Assembly (NCBI GenBank): GCA_029261655.1
Contig: JAJDAY010000022.1
Coordinates: 163,944-227,943, forward strand
Source: Nitrospinaceae bacterium
GTDB taxonomy: Bacteria; Nitrospinota; Nitrospinia; Nitrospinales; VA-1
Length of the DNA stretch: 64,000 nucleotides
Reading direction: 5' to 3'
Under the pieces are notes generated by a model. It saw only the letters and a list, made by a program, of their open reading frames with translations. It did no database searches and had not been told where the DNA came from. Below, one piece after another: positions 44,321-52,879 of the stretch; position 1 is the stretch's first letter, and each line of letters opens with the position of its first letter. The position numbers and the translations under genes were made by a program.

Positions 44321-45382
44321 TCAGATACGCGCGCAAACCCCCTGATGGATATCTGTAAGAATTCGTTTCAGGTCATAAGTGAAATCCCATTCAGGATAAT
44401 CTTTCCTGAAGCGGCTGACATCGCTCACCCACCAGATGTGATCGCCGATCCGGTTGTCCTCGGCGTAGGCCCATTCGAGCTTGTTCCCGGAAATTTCCTC
44501 GCACAACGTGATCGCTTCCAAAACCGAACAATGGCTGTGGCGCCCGCCGCCCATGTTATAAACCCTGGCTTGTCCGGGATTCAAATAAAAATGATAAAGC
44601 GCATTCACCAAATCGAAACTGTGAATATTATCCCGAACCTGTTTTCCTTTGTAGCCAAATACGGTGTAGGGCTTTTTTTGGATCGCGCAGATCATGAGAT
44701 AAGATAAAAAACCATGAAGCTCCGTACCCGAATGCGCCGACCCCGTCAAACACCCTCCCCTGAAGCAGGCGGTTTTGATCCCGAAATATCGGCCATACTC
44801 CTGCACCAAAAGGTCAGCCGCAAGTTTTGAAGTGCCAAATAAACTGTGGGTGGTCTGATCAATGTTCATCGACTCGTCAATTCCACGTTCAAAGAAGGGG
44901 TGAGAGGAATCCAGCTCCCAACGGGTTTCCATCTCCACTAATGGGAGAAAGTTGGGCCGGTCTCCATAAACCTTGTTGGAGGACAAATGAATAAAAACCG
45001 CTTCGGGACAATGTTTTCGGGTCATCTCCAGCAACACGAGCGTTCCGTTGGCATTCACCGTAAAATCCTTGGCCGGATCTTTCGCCGCCCAATCGTGAGA
45101 CGGTTGCGCCGCCGCATGGATAATGAGTTTGGTGTCCCGGCCAAATTCGCCAAACAACCGGCCCATTTCTTTTTCCGAGCGAATGTCCATGTGAAAGTGC
45201 CGATATCCCGTGCACTCCTTTTCAAGTACCTCGCGGTTCCATTGGGTGGAGGCCCCTTCGCCAAAAAACTCACGCCGCATGTCGTTGTCCACGCCCACAA
45301 CCTGCATGCCTTTGGCGTTAAAAAAACGCACCGCTTCCGACCCTATCAGCCCCGCCGACCCTGTGATGATTACTGTGTCCAA
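44321..45382 (-). CDS. CDP-paratose/tyvelose 2-epimerase-like extended SDR with Tyr-to-Phe change
   Basis: A 353-residue extended [21 protein letters not shown] is the NAD-binding site, [19 protein letters not shown] resembles the CDP-paratose epimerase N-terminal region, and [14 protein letters not shown] the catalytic serine region. The expected YxxxK reads FGTSK in [14 protein letters not shown], so the usual catalytic tyrosine is phenylalanine while the lysine is kept. [14 protein letters not shown] and DLVNALYHF follow. The change may be a subfamily trait and may mean altered chemistry. It starts one base after the methyltransferase-GT2 fusion ends, so the two are probably coexpressed. 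Confidence 0.82.
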   Translation of the reverse strand: MDTVIITGSAGLIGSEAVRFFNAKGMQVVGVDNDMRREFFGEGASTQWNREVLEKECTGYRHFHMDIRSEKEMGRLFGEFGRDTKLIIHAAAQPSHDWAAKDPAKDFTVNANGTLVLLEMTRKHCPEAVFIHLSSNKVYGDRPNFLPLVEMETRWELDSSHPFFERGIDESMNIDQTTHSLFGTSKLAADLLVQEYGRYFGIKTACFRGGCLTGSAHSGTELHGFLSYLMICAIQKKPYTVFGYKGKQVRDNIHSFDLVNALYHFYLNPGQARVYNMGGGRHSHCSVLEAITLCEEISGNKLEWAYAEDNRIGDHIWWVSDVSRFRKDYPEWDFTYDLKRILTDIHQGVCARI

Positions 45383-45383
45383 G

Positions 45384-46958
45384 CTATCCCTCTTGATTTG
45401 TTTTTTTCTGTTTTTTCGGGAGCGTGATCGCCTTGCGCTGCCATTTTCGCCCGATCAACCGCGCCAGCACGCGCAAATAATTTGGCCCGGTTTTAAATAA
45501 ATTGAAACTTGAAAACCCCATGTCCACAGACCGGTTGACCCATGAGACAGGCACTTCCTTTACATTGTATCCCAGCAAAATCGGTTGCAAACCGGTCTCA
45601 GCGTTCGCGGCAAAATCATTAGATTCCAAATGGATACTATCCAGGACTTCCCTTTTCATGAACTTGAGATTATTCGTGGCGTCGCGAAAATGTTTTCTCA
45701 GTAAAAGATTGGCAATGATATGAAAACCACGGTTCGCCAGAATTTTGGTGAATGCGTAGTTCAAGAGAACGCTGTCACGGGAAAACCGACTGCCGATGGC
45801 CATGTCCGCGCCTTTCTCAACCGCGTCAAACAGGCCGGTGAATTCAGGCAGAATATGCTGAAAATCACAATCCATGGTTAAAACATAATTGCCTGTCACC
45901 GCGTCGTATCCATCCCTGAGCGCACGTCCTACCCCATTGGGCATTTCCCGGCGAATCAGCCGAACCCGGCTGTCTTTTTCCCCCAGGCGGGTTCCAATCT
46001 CGGCGGTCTGGTCCCGGCTGTTATCATCGACCAAAATGATTTCATGAATATAATCTCCGTAACACGCCAACAGGTTCTCAACCAAAGTAGGGATATTGTC
46101 TTCCTCGTTCCTGCAAGGAACAACCACGGACACTTTTCCCTTGAAGATTTCATTATGCGCCAAATTGGGCATTTTTTTTCGAACGCCCTCCACCGGCGGT
46201 TTCTGCCCAAAGATATAGAGCGCGCCCGCAAAGTTTCTAAGGAAAGGAAAATTCTCAAATATCAGGCTCAGGTTTTGCACAGGCCACAGAAGAAACCTGG
46301 GGATCGGCGGGTACACAAAATCATAGGGCAGGATCTTAACCCCTGTGAAACCCACTTCCGAAAGGATGGTGAACAAATCAATCCGGTTGAGAGAATCGCC
46401 TTCCTCCCGTTTTTTCGATACAAAGGAAACCATTCTGGAAAGAAGGCGGCGGCAAATATAATACGGATTCCAGGGATTGGCATCGAAAAACAACAATTTC
46501 CCTCCCGGCTTGATGAGTTTCTTTACTTCCAGCAACAAGGGTCCACAATTGTCGTCCGTCAATAAATTCCATCCGACAATGTAATCAAACTTTCGCCCTT
46601 CCAGCTTTCCAGGAAATGCTTCCAGAAAAACAGGTTCGATATTCTCCGGGGTTTCACCCTGCAACATTTGTTCATAGTCCAAAGTGTCAAATGTAGCGGC
46701 GCAGATTTTATTTACGTGCCCATTGGACTCGGAAATTTTTCTCGACCAAAGCCCCGAGGAACAACCAATTTCCAGAATACTATCGTCAGGAAACAAGTGA
46801 AACAAATGGCGCGCCATTCGGGCCCGCCACTCAAGTCTCTCGGGAAGAAAGTAATCATTCTCCTTCCAGTATCGGGCGCGGAACCGTTCCTGCTCTTTGA
46901 GCGTTTCTCCCAACTGCCTGCCGCGCCTGTCGCCTATTTCTTTTAAGAGAGCGTCCAT
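45384..46958 (-). CDS. Fusion: SAM methyltransferase + GT2 glycosyltransferase
   Basis: A 524-residue two-domain protein. Residues 1-220 form a class I methyltransferase: [15 protein letters not shown] near 60, [12 protein letters not shown] and [16 protein letters not shown]. Residues about 245-480 form a GT2 domain of the DPM1-like type: [32 protein letters not shown] and the metal motif [13 protein letters not shown], followed by [13 protein letters not shown]. The C-terminus has no obvious membrane helix. The fusion suggests methylation and sugar transfer on the same lipid carrier or glycan. It lies between a radical SAM gene and a sugar epimerase on the same strand. Confidence 0.86.
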   Translation of the reverse strand: MDALLKEIGDRRGRQLGETLKEQERFRARYWKENDYFLPERLEWRARMARHLFHLFPDDSILEIGCSSGLWSRKISESNGHVNKICAATFDTLDYEQMLQGETPENIEPVFLEAFPGKLEGRKFDYIVGWNLLTDDNCGPLLLEVKKLIKPGGKLLFFDANPWNPYYICRRLLSRMVSFVSKKREEGDSLNRIDLFTILSEVGFTGVKILPYDFVYPPIPRFLLWPVQNLSLIFENFPFLRNFAGALYIFGQKPPVEGVRKKMPNLAHNEIFKGKVSVVVPCRNEEDNIPTLVENLLACYGDYIHEIILVDDNSRDQTAEIGTRLGEKDSRVRLIRREMPNGVGRALRDGYDAVTGNYVLTMDCDFQHILPEFTGLFDAVEKGADMAIGSRFSRDSVLLNYAFTKILANRGFHIIANLLLRKHFRDATNNLKFMKREVLDSIHLESNDFAANAETGLQPILLGYNVKEVPVSWVNRSVDMGFSSFNLFKTGPNYLRVLARLIGRKWQRKAITLPKKQKKTNQEG

Positions 46959-47091
46959 TGCCGTTTATCAATATTATAAAAAATTTTAGCCGCGCCCTTG
47001 TCAGTGATTGAATTAGACCCAACAGGATTTAGTTCGTCGGAGTATACCATAGACCGAACACGAGGCATTCTACGGGGATGAGCGCTTCCGT

Positions 47092-48621
47092 TCACACTCG
47101 AATCAATTTATTTTTCATCAGGGTGAAAGCGTCTTTGAGGAAGGATTTCGCCATCTTTGTGCTTTTGTTGCTGGAGGATTGCGAAAAAAGATCGACAAAC
47201 AACTGCACGATGCGACTGGGTTTGCGCAAAAAATATACAAAATAAAACAGGGCCACACCAAACAATACGAGAAACGACAACCCCCAGTCGCTGAAATGCT
47301 TGTTGTAAGACGTTTTTTTGGCGCCAAAATCCTGAAAGGTGAACAGGCTCATCAGGTATTCATCGGAAAGCTCGGTGATCACTCCCTCCTTCTGCAGTTG
47401 ATTGAAGGACTCCGTATTGGGTTGCGGCGAGTAAGCGTTTAAATTGACGTTGGTCAAGCCTATAAGGGCGCATTTTATAATGGCGGCATAAGTCTTCAAA
47501 ACACTTTTGTAATCGTCTTCCGGAAACCCGATGATAAAAAAGCAACCGACATTGATTCCGGCTCTCAGAGCCTCTTTGGCCGAATGGAACATGACCGGCA
47601 AATTAACTTTTTTCTTGATTGCCTTGAGGACTCTTGGGTCTCCCGATTCCGGGGCAAAAGCAAACTCATGACACCCGGCGGCTTTTAGTTTTTTAGCGAT
47701 CTCGTAGTCAATGCCCTCACTCCTGGTGCCCGATGGCAACTGAAAAGTAATGTTCAGGCCGCGGCTTATGATTTCATCGCAAAAATCGCTGATCCATTGC
47801 TTCTTCACGATGGCGGTCAGGTCTTCGAACTGAAAATCGGTGACTTCATACTTTTCGCAATATTCCTCCATTTCATCGACCACCAGCTTATAATTCCTCG
47901 GCTGCCACTCGGTGGTCCACATATTGGGGCTCGTGCAGAAGGTGCAGGAAAACGGGCATCCACGTGTCGCCAGCATGGGCATGAATTTCCCCTGCGAAGC
48001 GCCATGCGGCTGGTTGACTTCATGGTATTTTTCGACGTCAAACAAATCCCAGGCGGGCTTGGGGATGGCGTCGATATCGCCAATTCTCTGCCGCCTCGGG
48101 TTGACGCAAACGGCCCCGGCCTCGTTGCGATAAGCCACACCGGCCACCGTCTCCAGGCTCTTCCCATTTTCGACATGATCCAATACCTGGACAATCGTTT
48201 CCTCCCCTTCCCCCAGTACCACCGCGTCGAGAGGAGCGCGTTCCATAGAAAATTCCGGGAACCCGGTAACATGCTCTCCTCCCATGACCAGAAAAACGTC
48301 TGGAAACGCCTGGCGAATATCCTTCAGCAATTCCCGGACATGCACCCAATGCGAAGTGAACATACACCCCACGCCGACGGCCTGAACGTCCCGGGGGATT
48401 TTTTCCACGATCTCTTCATTGGTCAATCCACGAATGCGGATATCTTTGAAATTAAAAAATTTTCTGGGAGCGGAGCCGGGACCATCCACCACGCTCACCT
48501 CGTGCCCCGCTTCCCGGATCGATGAGGCGATATAAGCCAATCCAAGAGGCGGCATGCTGATGGTCGAAACAAAATTGGTCAGGGAAACAAATTTGGAAGG
48601 CTCGATCAAACAAACTTTCAT
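47092..48621 (-). CDS. B12-binding radical SAM protein with C-terminal membrane helix
   Basis: A 509-residue protein. Residues 1-150 form a cobalamin-binding-type domain (SMPPLGLAYIASSIREAGHEV, VMGGEHVTGFPE, VVLGEGEETI). The radical SAM core has the standard CX3CX2C in TRGCPFSCTFC near residue 225, then FAFAPESGDPRVLKAIKKK and FFIIGFPEDD. A hydrophobic helix (about 440-462, LSFLVLFGVALFYFVYFL) and a basic tail suggest membrane attachment. The layout is that of BchE-like enzymes acting on lipids or sugars. It precedes the methyltransferase-GT2 fusion on the same strand. The substrate is unknown. Confidence 0.88.
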   Translation of the reverse strand: MKVCLIEPSKFVSLTNFVSTISMPPLGLAYIASSIREAGHEVSVVDGPGSAPRKFFNFKDIRIRGLTNEEIVEKIPRDVQAVGVGCMFTSHWVHVRELLKDIRQAFPDVFLVMGGEHVTGFPEFSMERAPLDAVVLGEGEETIVQVLDHVENGKSLETVAGVAYRNEAGAVCVNPRRQRIGDIDAIPKPAWDLFDVEKYHEVNQPHGASQGKFMPMLATRGCPFSCTFCTSPNMWTTEWQPRNYKLVVDEMEEYCEKYEVTDFQFEDLTAIVKKQWISDFCDEIISRGLNITFQLPSGTRSEGIDYEIAKKLKAAGCHEFAFAPESGDPRVLKAIKKKVNLPVMFHSAKEALRAGINVGCFFIIGFPEDDYKSVLKTYAAIIKCALIGLTNVNLNAYSPQPNTESFNQLQKEGVITELSDEYLMSLFTFQDFGAKKTSYNKHFSDWGLSFLVLFGVALFYFVYFLRKPSRIVQLFVDLFSQSSSNKSTKMAKSFLKDAFTLMKNKLIRV

Positions 48622-48829
48622 GGAAGAAACTCGATTCGGGGAAAAACATTGCTTTTCTTAGCATCATCACAACGATAAAGCGTAACATAATAGGGTCCCT
48701 CCCCCTAGTGAATTCCCTTTCCCAAAACTCTCTTTGGACAAACTCCGTTTGAGCAATATCATCAACCTGGTTATTCATTCTCACAAACCCCTAAAAAACT
48801 GCAGGTAATTTCGATCCTGAAATCCCTGA

Positions 48830-48858
48830 TTGCCATATCCAGACATTTACCTTATCCT
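48830..48858 (+). promoter_or_regulatory. Possible sigma-70-like promoter of the phosphohexomutase gene
   Basis: TTGCCA (48830-48835) and TATCCT (48853-48858) are separated by 17 bases and lie 41 bases before the ATG at 48899. The 277-base divergent gap otherwise shows nothing clear. Confidence 0.38.
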
Positions 48859-48898
48859 CATACATCACAAAATACTCAACCATCAAATTAAGCGGACT

Positions 48899-50281
48899 AT
48901 GCCAAACACTCTCAATCCAAATATTTTTCGTGAATACGACATTCGCGGCGTTGTCGAGCAGGATTTAACGCCAGCCACCGTAGAACAGATCGGCAAGGCC
49001 ATCGGCACCTATATCAGGCGAAACGGCGGGAAGACCCTCACCGTTGGCCGAGACATGCGCCAAAGCTCGGTCGAGTTTCGAGACGCTTTGGTGACAGGGC
49101 TTCTTTCAACCGGATGCGATGTCACAGACATTGGCATGGTTCCGACCCCGGTTTCCTATTTCTCTCTGTACCATTTAGAACCCGATGGCGGTGTGATGAT
49201 CACCGGCAGTCACAATCCTTCCAACTTCAACGGTTTTAAAATCAGCCAGGGCCGACACAGTCTGTACGGTGAAAAAATTCAGCATCTTCGAGAACTCATT
49301 GAACGGTCGGATTTTGAAACGGGCCAAGGCCGACTGGATCAAAAAGATGTTCTTGAGGCCTATATGGAAAAGATCGGCGACATCATAAAAATTTCCCGTC
49401 CGGTCAAGATGGTGACAGACGGAGGCAACGGTTGTTTCGGAATCGGCGGCCCCGAACTTCTAAGGCGGTTGGGGCAGGACCCGGTTGAACTTTATTGCGA
49501 ACCTGATGGCAACTTTCCCAATCACCACCCGGACCCGACTGTGGCCGAAAACCTGACCGATCTGATCGCCAGGGTAAAATCGGAAAAAGCGGAAGTGGGC
49601 ATCGGGTTTGACGGAGACGCCGACAGGATCGGTCTGGTCGATGACAAGGGAAATATTATCTGGGGCGACCAACTGCTGATTATTCTGGCGCGGGACCTTT
49701 TAAAGAAGCAACCCGGTTCCACCATTGTGGGTGAAGTGAAATGCTCGCAAAACCTGTTCGACGATATCCGCAAACACGGCGGCACTCCGGTGATGGCGCC
49801 TGCCGGCCATTCCCTCATCAAAAAGAAAATGCGGGAAACGGGCGCCCTGCTCGCCGGTGAAATGAGCGGACACGTGTGCTTTTCGGACAACTATTACGGA
49901 TATGACGACGCAATTTTCGCCGCCTGCAGAGTCCTGGAAATCATCGCTTCTTCGGATAAAAAATTATCCGAAATGCTTGCCGACGTTCCCGAAACCGCCT
50001 ACACCCCGGAAATTCGCATCGACTGCCCCGATGACAAAAAGTTTCAAATTGTGTCGGAACTCACCGAACATTTTCGCGGTAAATACGATGTCGTCGATAT
50101 CGACGGCGTCCGCGTCAACATGGAAGATGGCTGGGCCTTGATGCGAGCGTCCAACACCCAACCGGTCCTGGTCCTCCGGTTTGAGGCGAAAACACAAGAC
50201 CGCCTCAAGGAAATCATGCAAATGGTTCAGGACCAGTTAAAAAAATACGAACCTGTGGTTCAATTCAACCCGGAACTATGA
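48899..50281 (+). CDS. Phosphomannomutase/phosphoglucomutase
   Basis: A 460-residue alpha-D-phosphohexomutase, the full family length. IFREYDIRGVVEQDLTP opens domain 1, the phosphoserine loop is MITGSHNPSNFNGFK near residue 101, the magnesium loop is GFDGDADRIGLVD near 236, the sugar-binding loop is GEMSGHVCF near 320, and the C-terminal phosphate loop is MRASNTQPVLVLRFEA near 420. It interconverts 6-phospho and 1-phospho hexoses and so feeds GDP-mannose or UDP-glucose to the glycan genes. ATG 48899 is chosen; a longer frame from TTG 48830 overlaps the promoter-like element and adds unconserved residues. The stop overlaps the next start as ATGA. Confidence 0.94.
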   Translation: MPNTLNPNIFREYDIRGVVEQDLTPATVEQIGKAIGTYIRRNGGKTLTVGRDMRQSSVEFRDALVTGLLSTGCDVTDIGMVPTPVSYFSLYHLEPDGGVMITGSHNPSNFNGFKISQGRHSLYGEKIQHLRELIERSDFETGQGRLDQKDVLEAYMEKIGDIIKISRPVKMVTDGGNGCFGIGGPELLRRLGQDPVELYCEPDGNFPNHHPDPTVAENLTDLIARVKSEKAEVGIGFDGDADRIGLVDDKGNIIWGDQLLIILARDLLKKQPGSTIVGEVKCSQNLFDDIRKHGGTPVMAPAGHSLIKKKMRETGALLAGEMSGHVCFSDNYYGYDDAIFAACRVLEIIASSDKKLSEMLADVPETAYTPEIRIDCPDDKKFQIVSELTEHFRGKYDVVDIDGVRVNMEDGWALMRASNTQPVLVLRFEAKTQDRLKEIMQMVQDQLKKYEPVVQFNPEL

Positions 50282-50667
50282 TCAAAAAATATTTACACAC
50301 CCGGTTCAGGGTTTCCGACATGGATCAATCCCTGCGTTTTTACACCAAAATTCTCGGGTTGAAATTGACCGAACGGAAAGTATCGCCGCGCGGTTCGGAG
50401 CTGGCCTTTTTGCAAGCGCCCGGAACCGACAGCGAAATCGAACTCTGCGCCTTTCCATCCAGCGGGCGCGTCGAAGTCCCTGAGGATCTGGTGCATCTGG
50501 CGTTTCAGGTGGAAAGTCTCGAAACCTGCATCAACCGGCTAAAAAAGGCAGACATCCCCATCACGGAAGGACCGATAAAATCTTCCAACGGAACGACCTT
50601 CATTTTTACCGAAGACCCGGACAAATATGAGATCGAATTGATGGAATACGCGAAAGAAAAAAAATAA
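50278..50667 (+). CDS. VOC-family (glyoxalase-like) protein
   Basis: A 129-residue vicinal-oxygen-chelate protein. HTRFRVSDMDQSLRFYTKILG, LAFLQAPGTDSEIELCAF and VHLAFQVESLETC line up with the two beta-alpha-beta-beta-beta repeats of glyoxalase I. Metal ligands H8, E62-region and the late E in DKYEIELMEY are kept. Methylglyoxal detoxification with glutathione is the best-known role, but VOC proteins are diverse. The ATGA overlap with the phosphohexomutase indicates coupled expression. Confidence 0.85.
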   Translation: MIKKYLHTRFRVSDMDQSLRFYTKILGLKLTERKVSPRGSELAFLQAPGTDSEIELCAFPSSGRVEVPEDLVHLAFQVESLETCINRLKKADIPITEGPIKSSNGTTFIFTEDPDKYEIELMEYAKEKK

Positions 50668-50739
50668 CGACTTGATCCGAAAATTCGTTTGAATAGCAGG
50701 CCGTGAACTCCCCCCCTCACTCCGAAGAGAAATTCTTTT

Positions 50740-51543
50740 TCAGTCCACAATCATGCCCGCATAGGCCACTACATGACTCAGGTCGCCGTTGACATCCCCT
50801 GAAGTCATGTACTTGACCAGCCGGGAGTTATGCGCGCCCATTTCATTGGCGCATAGCAACATCACCACAACGGGATTCACCCCACACATGCTGATATGAT
50901 TTTTCTCGACGGTTTTATATAAACCTTCCGCATCCCGTTCCAGTATCCGATCAATCGCTTTTTTGTCCTTCAACGTCGCACTGTCATGCGATTCATAATG
51001 TGTCATGTCGGAGCTTGCGACCAGGAGGACCGGACGATTCACTTCCTGAACCCCCTTCAAGATAGCCAGGCTCACTTGTCGACAATTGATAAAACGCTCA
51101 CGCATCATGCAAATGGGAACGATCTTGAATTCTTTGCGAAAATATTGCAGAAAGGGAAGTTGGGTTTCCAGGGAATGCTCGTGCCGATGCGCCGTGGAAT
51201 CGGCATGAACCACAGGGGAAGCCGAACAAATAGCTTCCGCAAGCTCGGTGTCGATGGACAAGTCGCCGAGAGGTGTCGACCAGACGCCTTCCGTCATCAC
51301 GGCAACGGACTTGCCGTCGCCCGTATGATTGGGGCCTATCAGAATGACCGTTTCAGGAATTTCGATTCTGGAATAAACGGCCCCGGCGGCGCCCCCCGAA
51401 TACATGAACCCAGCATGCGGCGTAACAATGCCGATCACGGATTTTTTTTGGGCATTGTCCGGGATGTGTTTTCTGATTTCTTCGAGCAACTCATCTCGAT
51501 CGGCGGGATAAAATTGCCCCGCCACTGCTGGAGTTCGACGCAC
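50740..51543 (-). CDS. amrB: MEMO1-like protein (AmmeMemoRadiSam system protein B)
   Basis: A 267-residue protein of the MEMO family. RTPAVAGQFYPADRDELLEEI at the N-terminus (quoted in part: VAGQFYPADRDEL), TPHAGFMYSGGAAGAVYSRI and LIGPNHTGDGKSVAV carry the conserved histidines, and SSDMTHYESHDSA follows near 190. The fold is related to extradiol dioxygenases. In many bacteria MEMO occurs with an AMMECR1 protein and a radical SAM protein; neither partner is beside it here. The biochemical role is not settled. It begins 38 bases before the Pcm stop on the same strand. Confidence 0.92.
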   Translation of the reverse strand: MRRTPAVAGQFYPADRDELLEEIRKHIPDNAQKKSVIGIVTPHAGFMYSGGAAGAVYSRIEIPETVILIGPNHTGDGKSVAVMTEGVWSTPLGDLSIDTELAEAICSASPVVHADSTAHRHEHSLETQLPFLQYFRKEFKIVPICMMRERFINCRQVSLAILKGVQEVNRPVLLVASSDMTHYESHDSATLKDKKAIDRILERDAEGLYKTVEKNHISMCGVNPVVVMLLCANEMGAHNSRLVKYMTSGDVNGDLSHVVAYAGMIVD

Positions 51544-51580
51544 TCTCTCGCCCTCCTTCGTTAAAATAAGCCCAAACGGG

Positions 51581-52396
51581 TTATTGCCTGACCTCTCCGG
51601 TCATGGGCACAAAAACGACTCCGGTAATAAATTCTTTATGCAGTTCACCCTCCTTTTTTTTGGTCAAAACCATCAGATTCTGCGCCGTCTGGATCTCACC
51701 CAGAGGCAGAACCAATCGCCCTCCAATTTTCAGTTGATCCACCAAAGGTCCGGGTATTTTCGGTGTGGCCGCAGTGATGAGTATGGCGTCGAAGGGTCCC
51801 GCTTCTTCCCAACCCTGGTAGCCGTCTCCCTGCCGGGCTTTTACATTATGATAGCCAAGACGGGCTAATTTTTCAGCCGCCTCATGAGCCAGGGTCTTGA
51901 CAATCTCTATCGTATAAACTTCCTCAACGATTTCAGCAAGAACCGCCGCCTGATAGGCCGACCCAGTGCCAACTTCCAAAACCTTGTCATTCGGTTTCAG
52001 CCGGGCGCTTTCGGTCATCAGGGCGACAATATAGGGCTGGGAGATGGTCTGGTTTTCTTTGATGGGAAGCGCTCGGTCGGCATAGGCGTCACTCATATCA
52101 CGCGCTTCAACAAACTCGTGGCGGGGAACTTTCAACATCGCGCTTAAAACTTTGGAATCGGAAATCCCACGTTTTTTGAGGTCTGATTCGACCATCCGGT
52201 TGCGCTGTTCGGTGAAGCTCTCGCACCTTGCGGTCTCAGGCCAGGACCATAACAAGGCGGGTAAGGCGGTGGCGGCCAGGGGAAAGAAAAAATTTTTAAA
52301 GAATGAGTCCGTTTTTCTTGAGCCAGCCTTCGGTGTCGAATTTTTCCTTAAAAAATTCCTGAAATTCGATCTCTTTTTTTGAAAGTCGATTGCCAT
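51581..52396 (-). CDS. pcm: Protein-L-isoaspartate O-methyltransferase, probably exported
   Basis: Residues from about 75 onward are a complete Pcm: MVESDLKKRGISDSKVL, VPRHEFVEARDMSDAYAD, LPIKENQTISQPYIVALMTE and the SAM loop VLEVGTGSAYQAAVL. It methylates isoaspartyl residues for protein repair. In front is a hydrophobic stretch (FFFPLAATALPALLWSW) followed by a cysteine-containing region, which looks like a signal peptide, so a periplasmic form is likely. The start is uncertain: I give ATG 52396, which overlaps the upstream gene by 101 bases. ATG 52195 would give a cytoplasmic enzyme but drops the conserved FTEQRNR leader. Confidence 0.82.
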   Translation of the reverse strand: MAIDFQKKRSNFRNFLRKNSTPKAGSRKTDSFFKNFFFPLAATALPALLWSWPETARCESFTEQRNRMVESDLKKRGISDSKVLSAMLKVPRHEFVEARDMSDAYADRALPIKENQTISQPYIVALMTESARLKPNDKVLEVGTGSAYQAAVLAEIVEEVYTIEIVKTLAHEAAEKLARLGYHNVKARQGDGYQGWEEAGPFDAILITAATPKIPGPLVDQLKIGGRLVLPLGEIQTAQNLMVLTKKKEGELHKEFITGVVFVPMTGEVRQ

Positions 52397-52742
52397 CAAT
52401 GTATTGAGGCAAATCTCGTGGTTTTTTCCCGCCGCCCTTCCTGGGAGGGGGATTTTCCAGAAATTCTTCCTCAACCTCCATTTCAAGGGATTCTGTCAAT
52501 ACCTGCATTTTCAGGACAAGCACCATGAAACTCTGGGGGCAGATTTTTTCTTTCTTTTGAATTTCCGTCACAATTTTTTTTACTTTCTCGGAACTCATCA
52601 CCGCTTCGGTGATCGCTTTTGACAACCGTTCAAACTCGCGTTCAGAACCCCCGGAACCATGTGCGTCGTCCACAAAACCCCCTTTGTTTATATTTCCGTT
52701 CAATCTCAAAGTAAACTCGCTGGTGCTTATTGTCAAGCCCAT
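52296..52742 (-). CDS. Hypothetical hydrophilic protein
   Basis: A 148-residue charged protein with no signal or membrane segment. Residues 35-95 look helical (FERLSKAITEAVMSSEKVKK and ALTESLEMEVEEEF-like stretch). A proline- and lysine-rich linker, NPPPRKGGGKKPRDLP, follows near 102, and the protein ends EGWLKKNGLIL. I do not recognise a family. Its last 100 bases overlap the proposed pcm start in another frame, so either this gene's end or the pcm start needs correction. It lies 137 bases before the MoeB-type gene's stop, reading in the same direction. Confidence 0.5.
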   Translation of the reverse strand: MGLTISTSEFTLRLNGNINKGGFVDDAHGSGGSEREFERLSKAITEAVMSSEKVKKIVTEIQKKEKICPQSFMVLVLKMQVLTESLEMEVEEEFLENPPPRKGGGKKPRDLPQYIDGNRLSKKEIEFQEFFKEKFDTEGWLKKNGLIL

Positions 52743-52879
52743 TTCCCTTCGATTCCCACGCGGGCGCGCAACCGAACCCCAACGTCCAATGACGATTGAT
52801 TTTTTAAAGATTTTAAAGTGTCCGAAAAGGAGCTTAAGCTGAAAGAGACCGGGAGCCTCCGAACAGACAGGAACCCCAA

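Noticed and set aside
48452..48784. 110-codon minus-strand frame overlapping the start of the radical SAM gene
   Set aside because: It is out of frame with a strongly supported gene and has no recognisable protein pattern.
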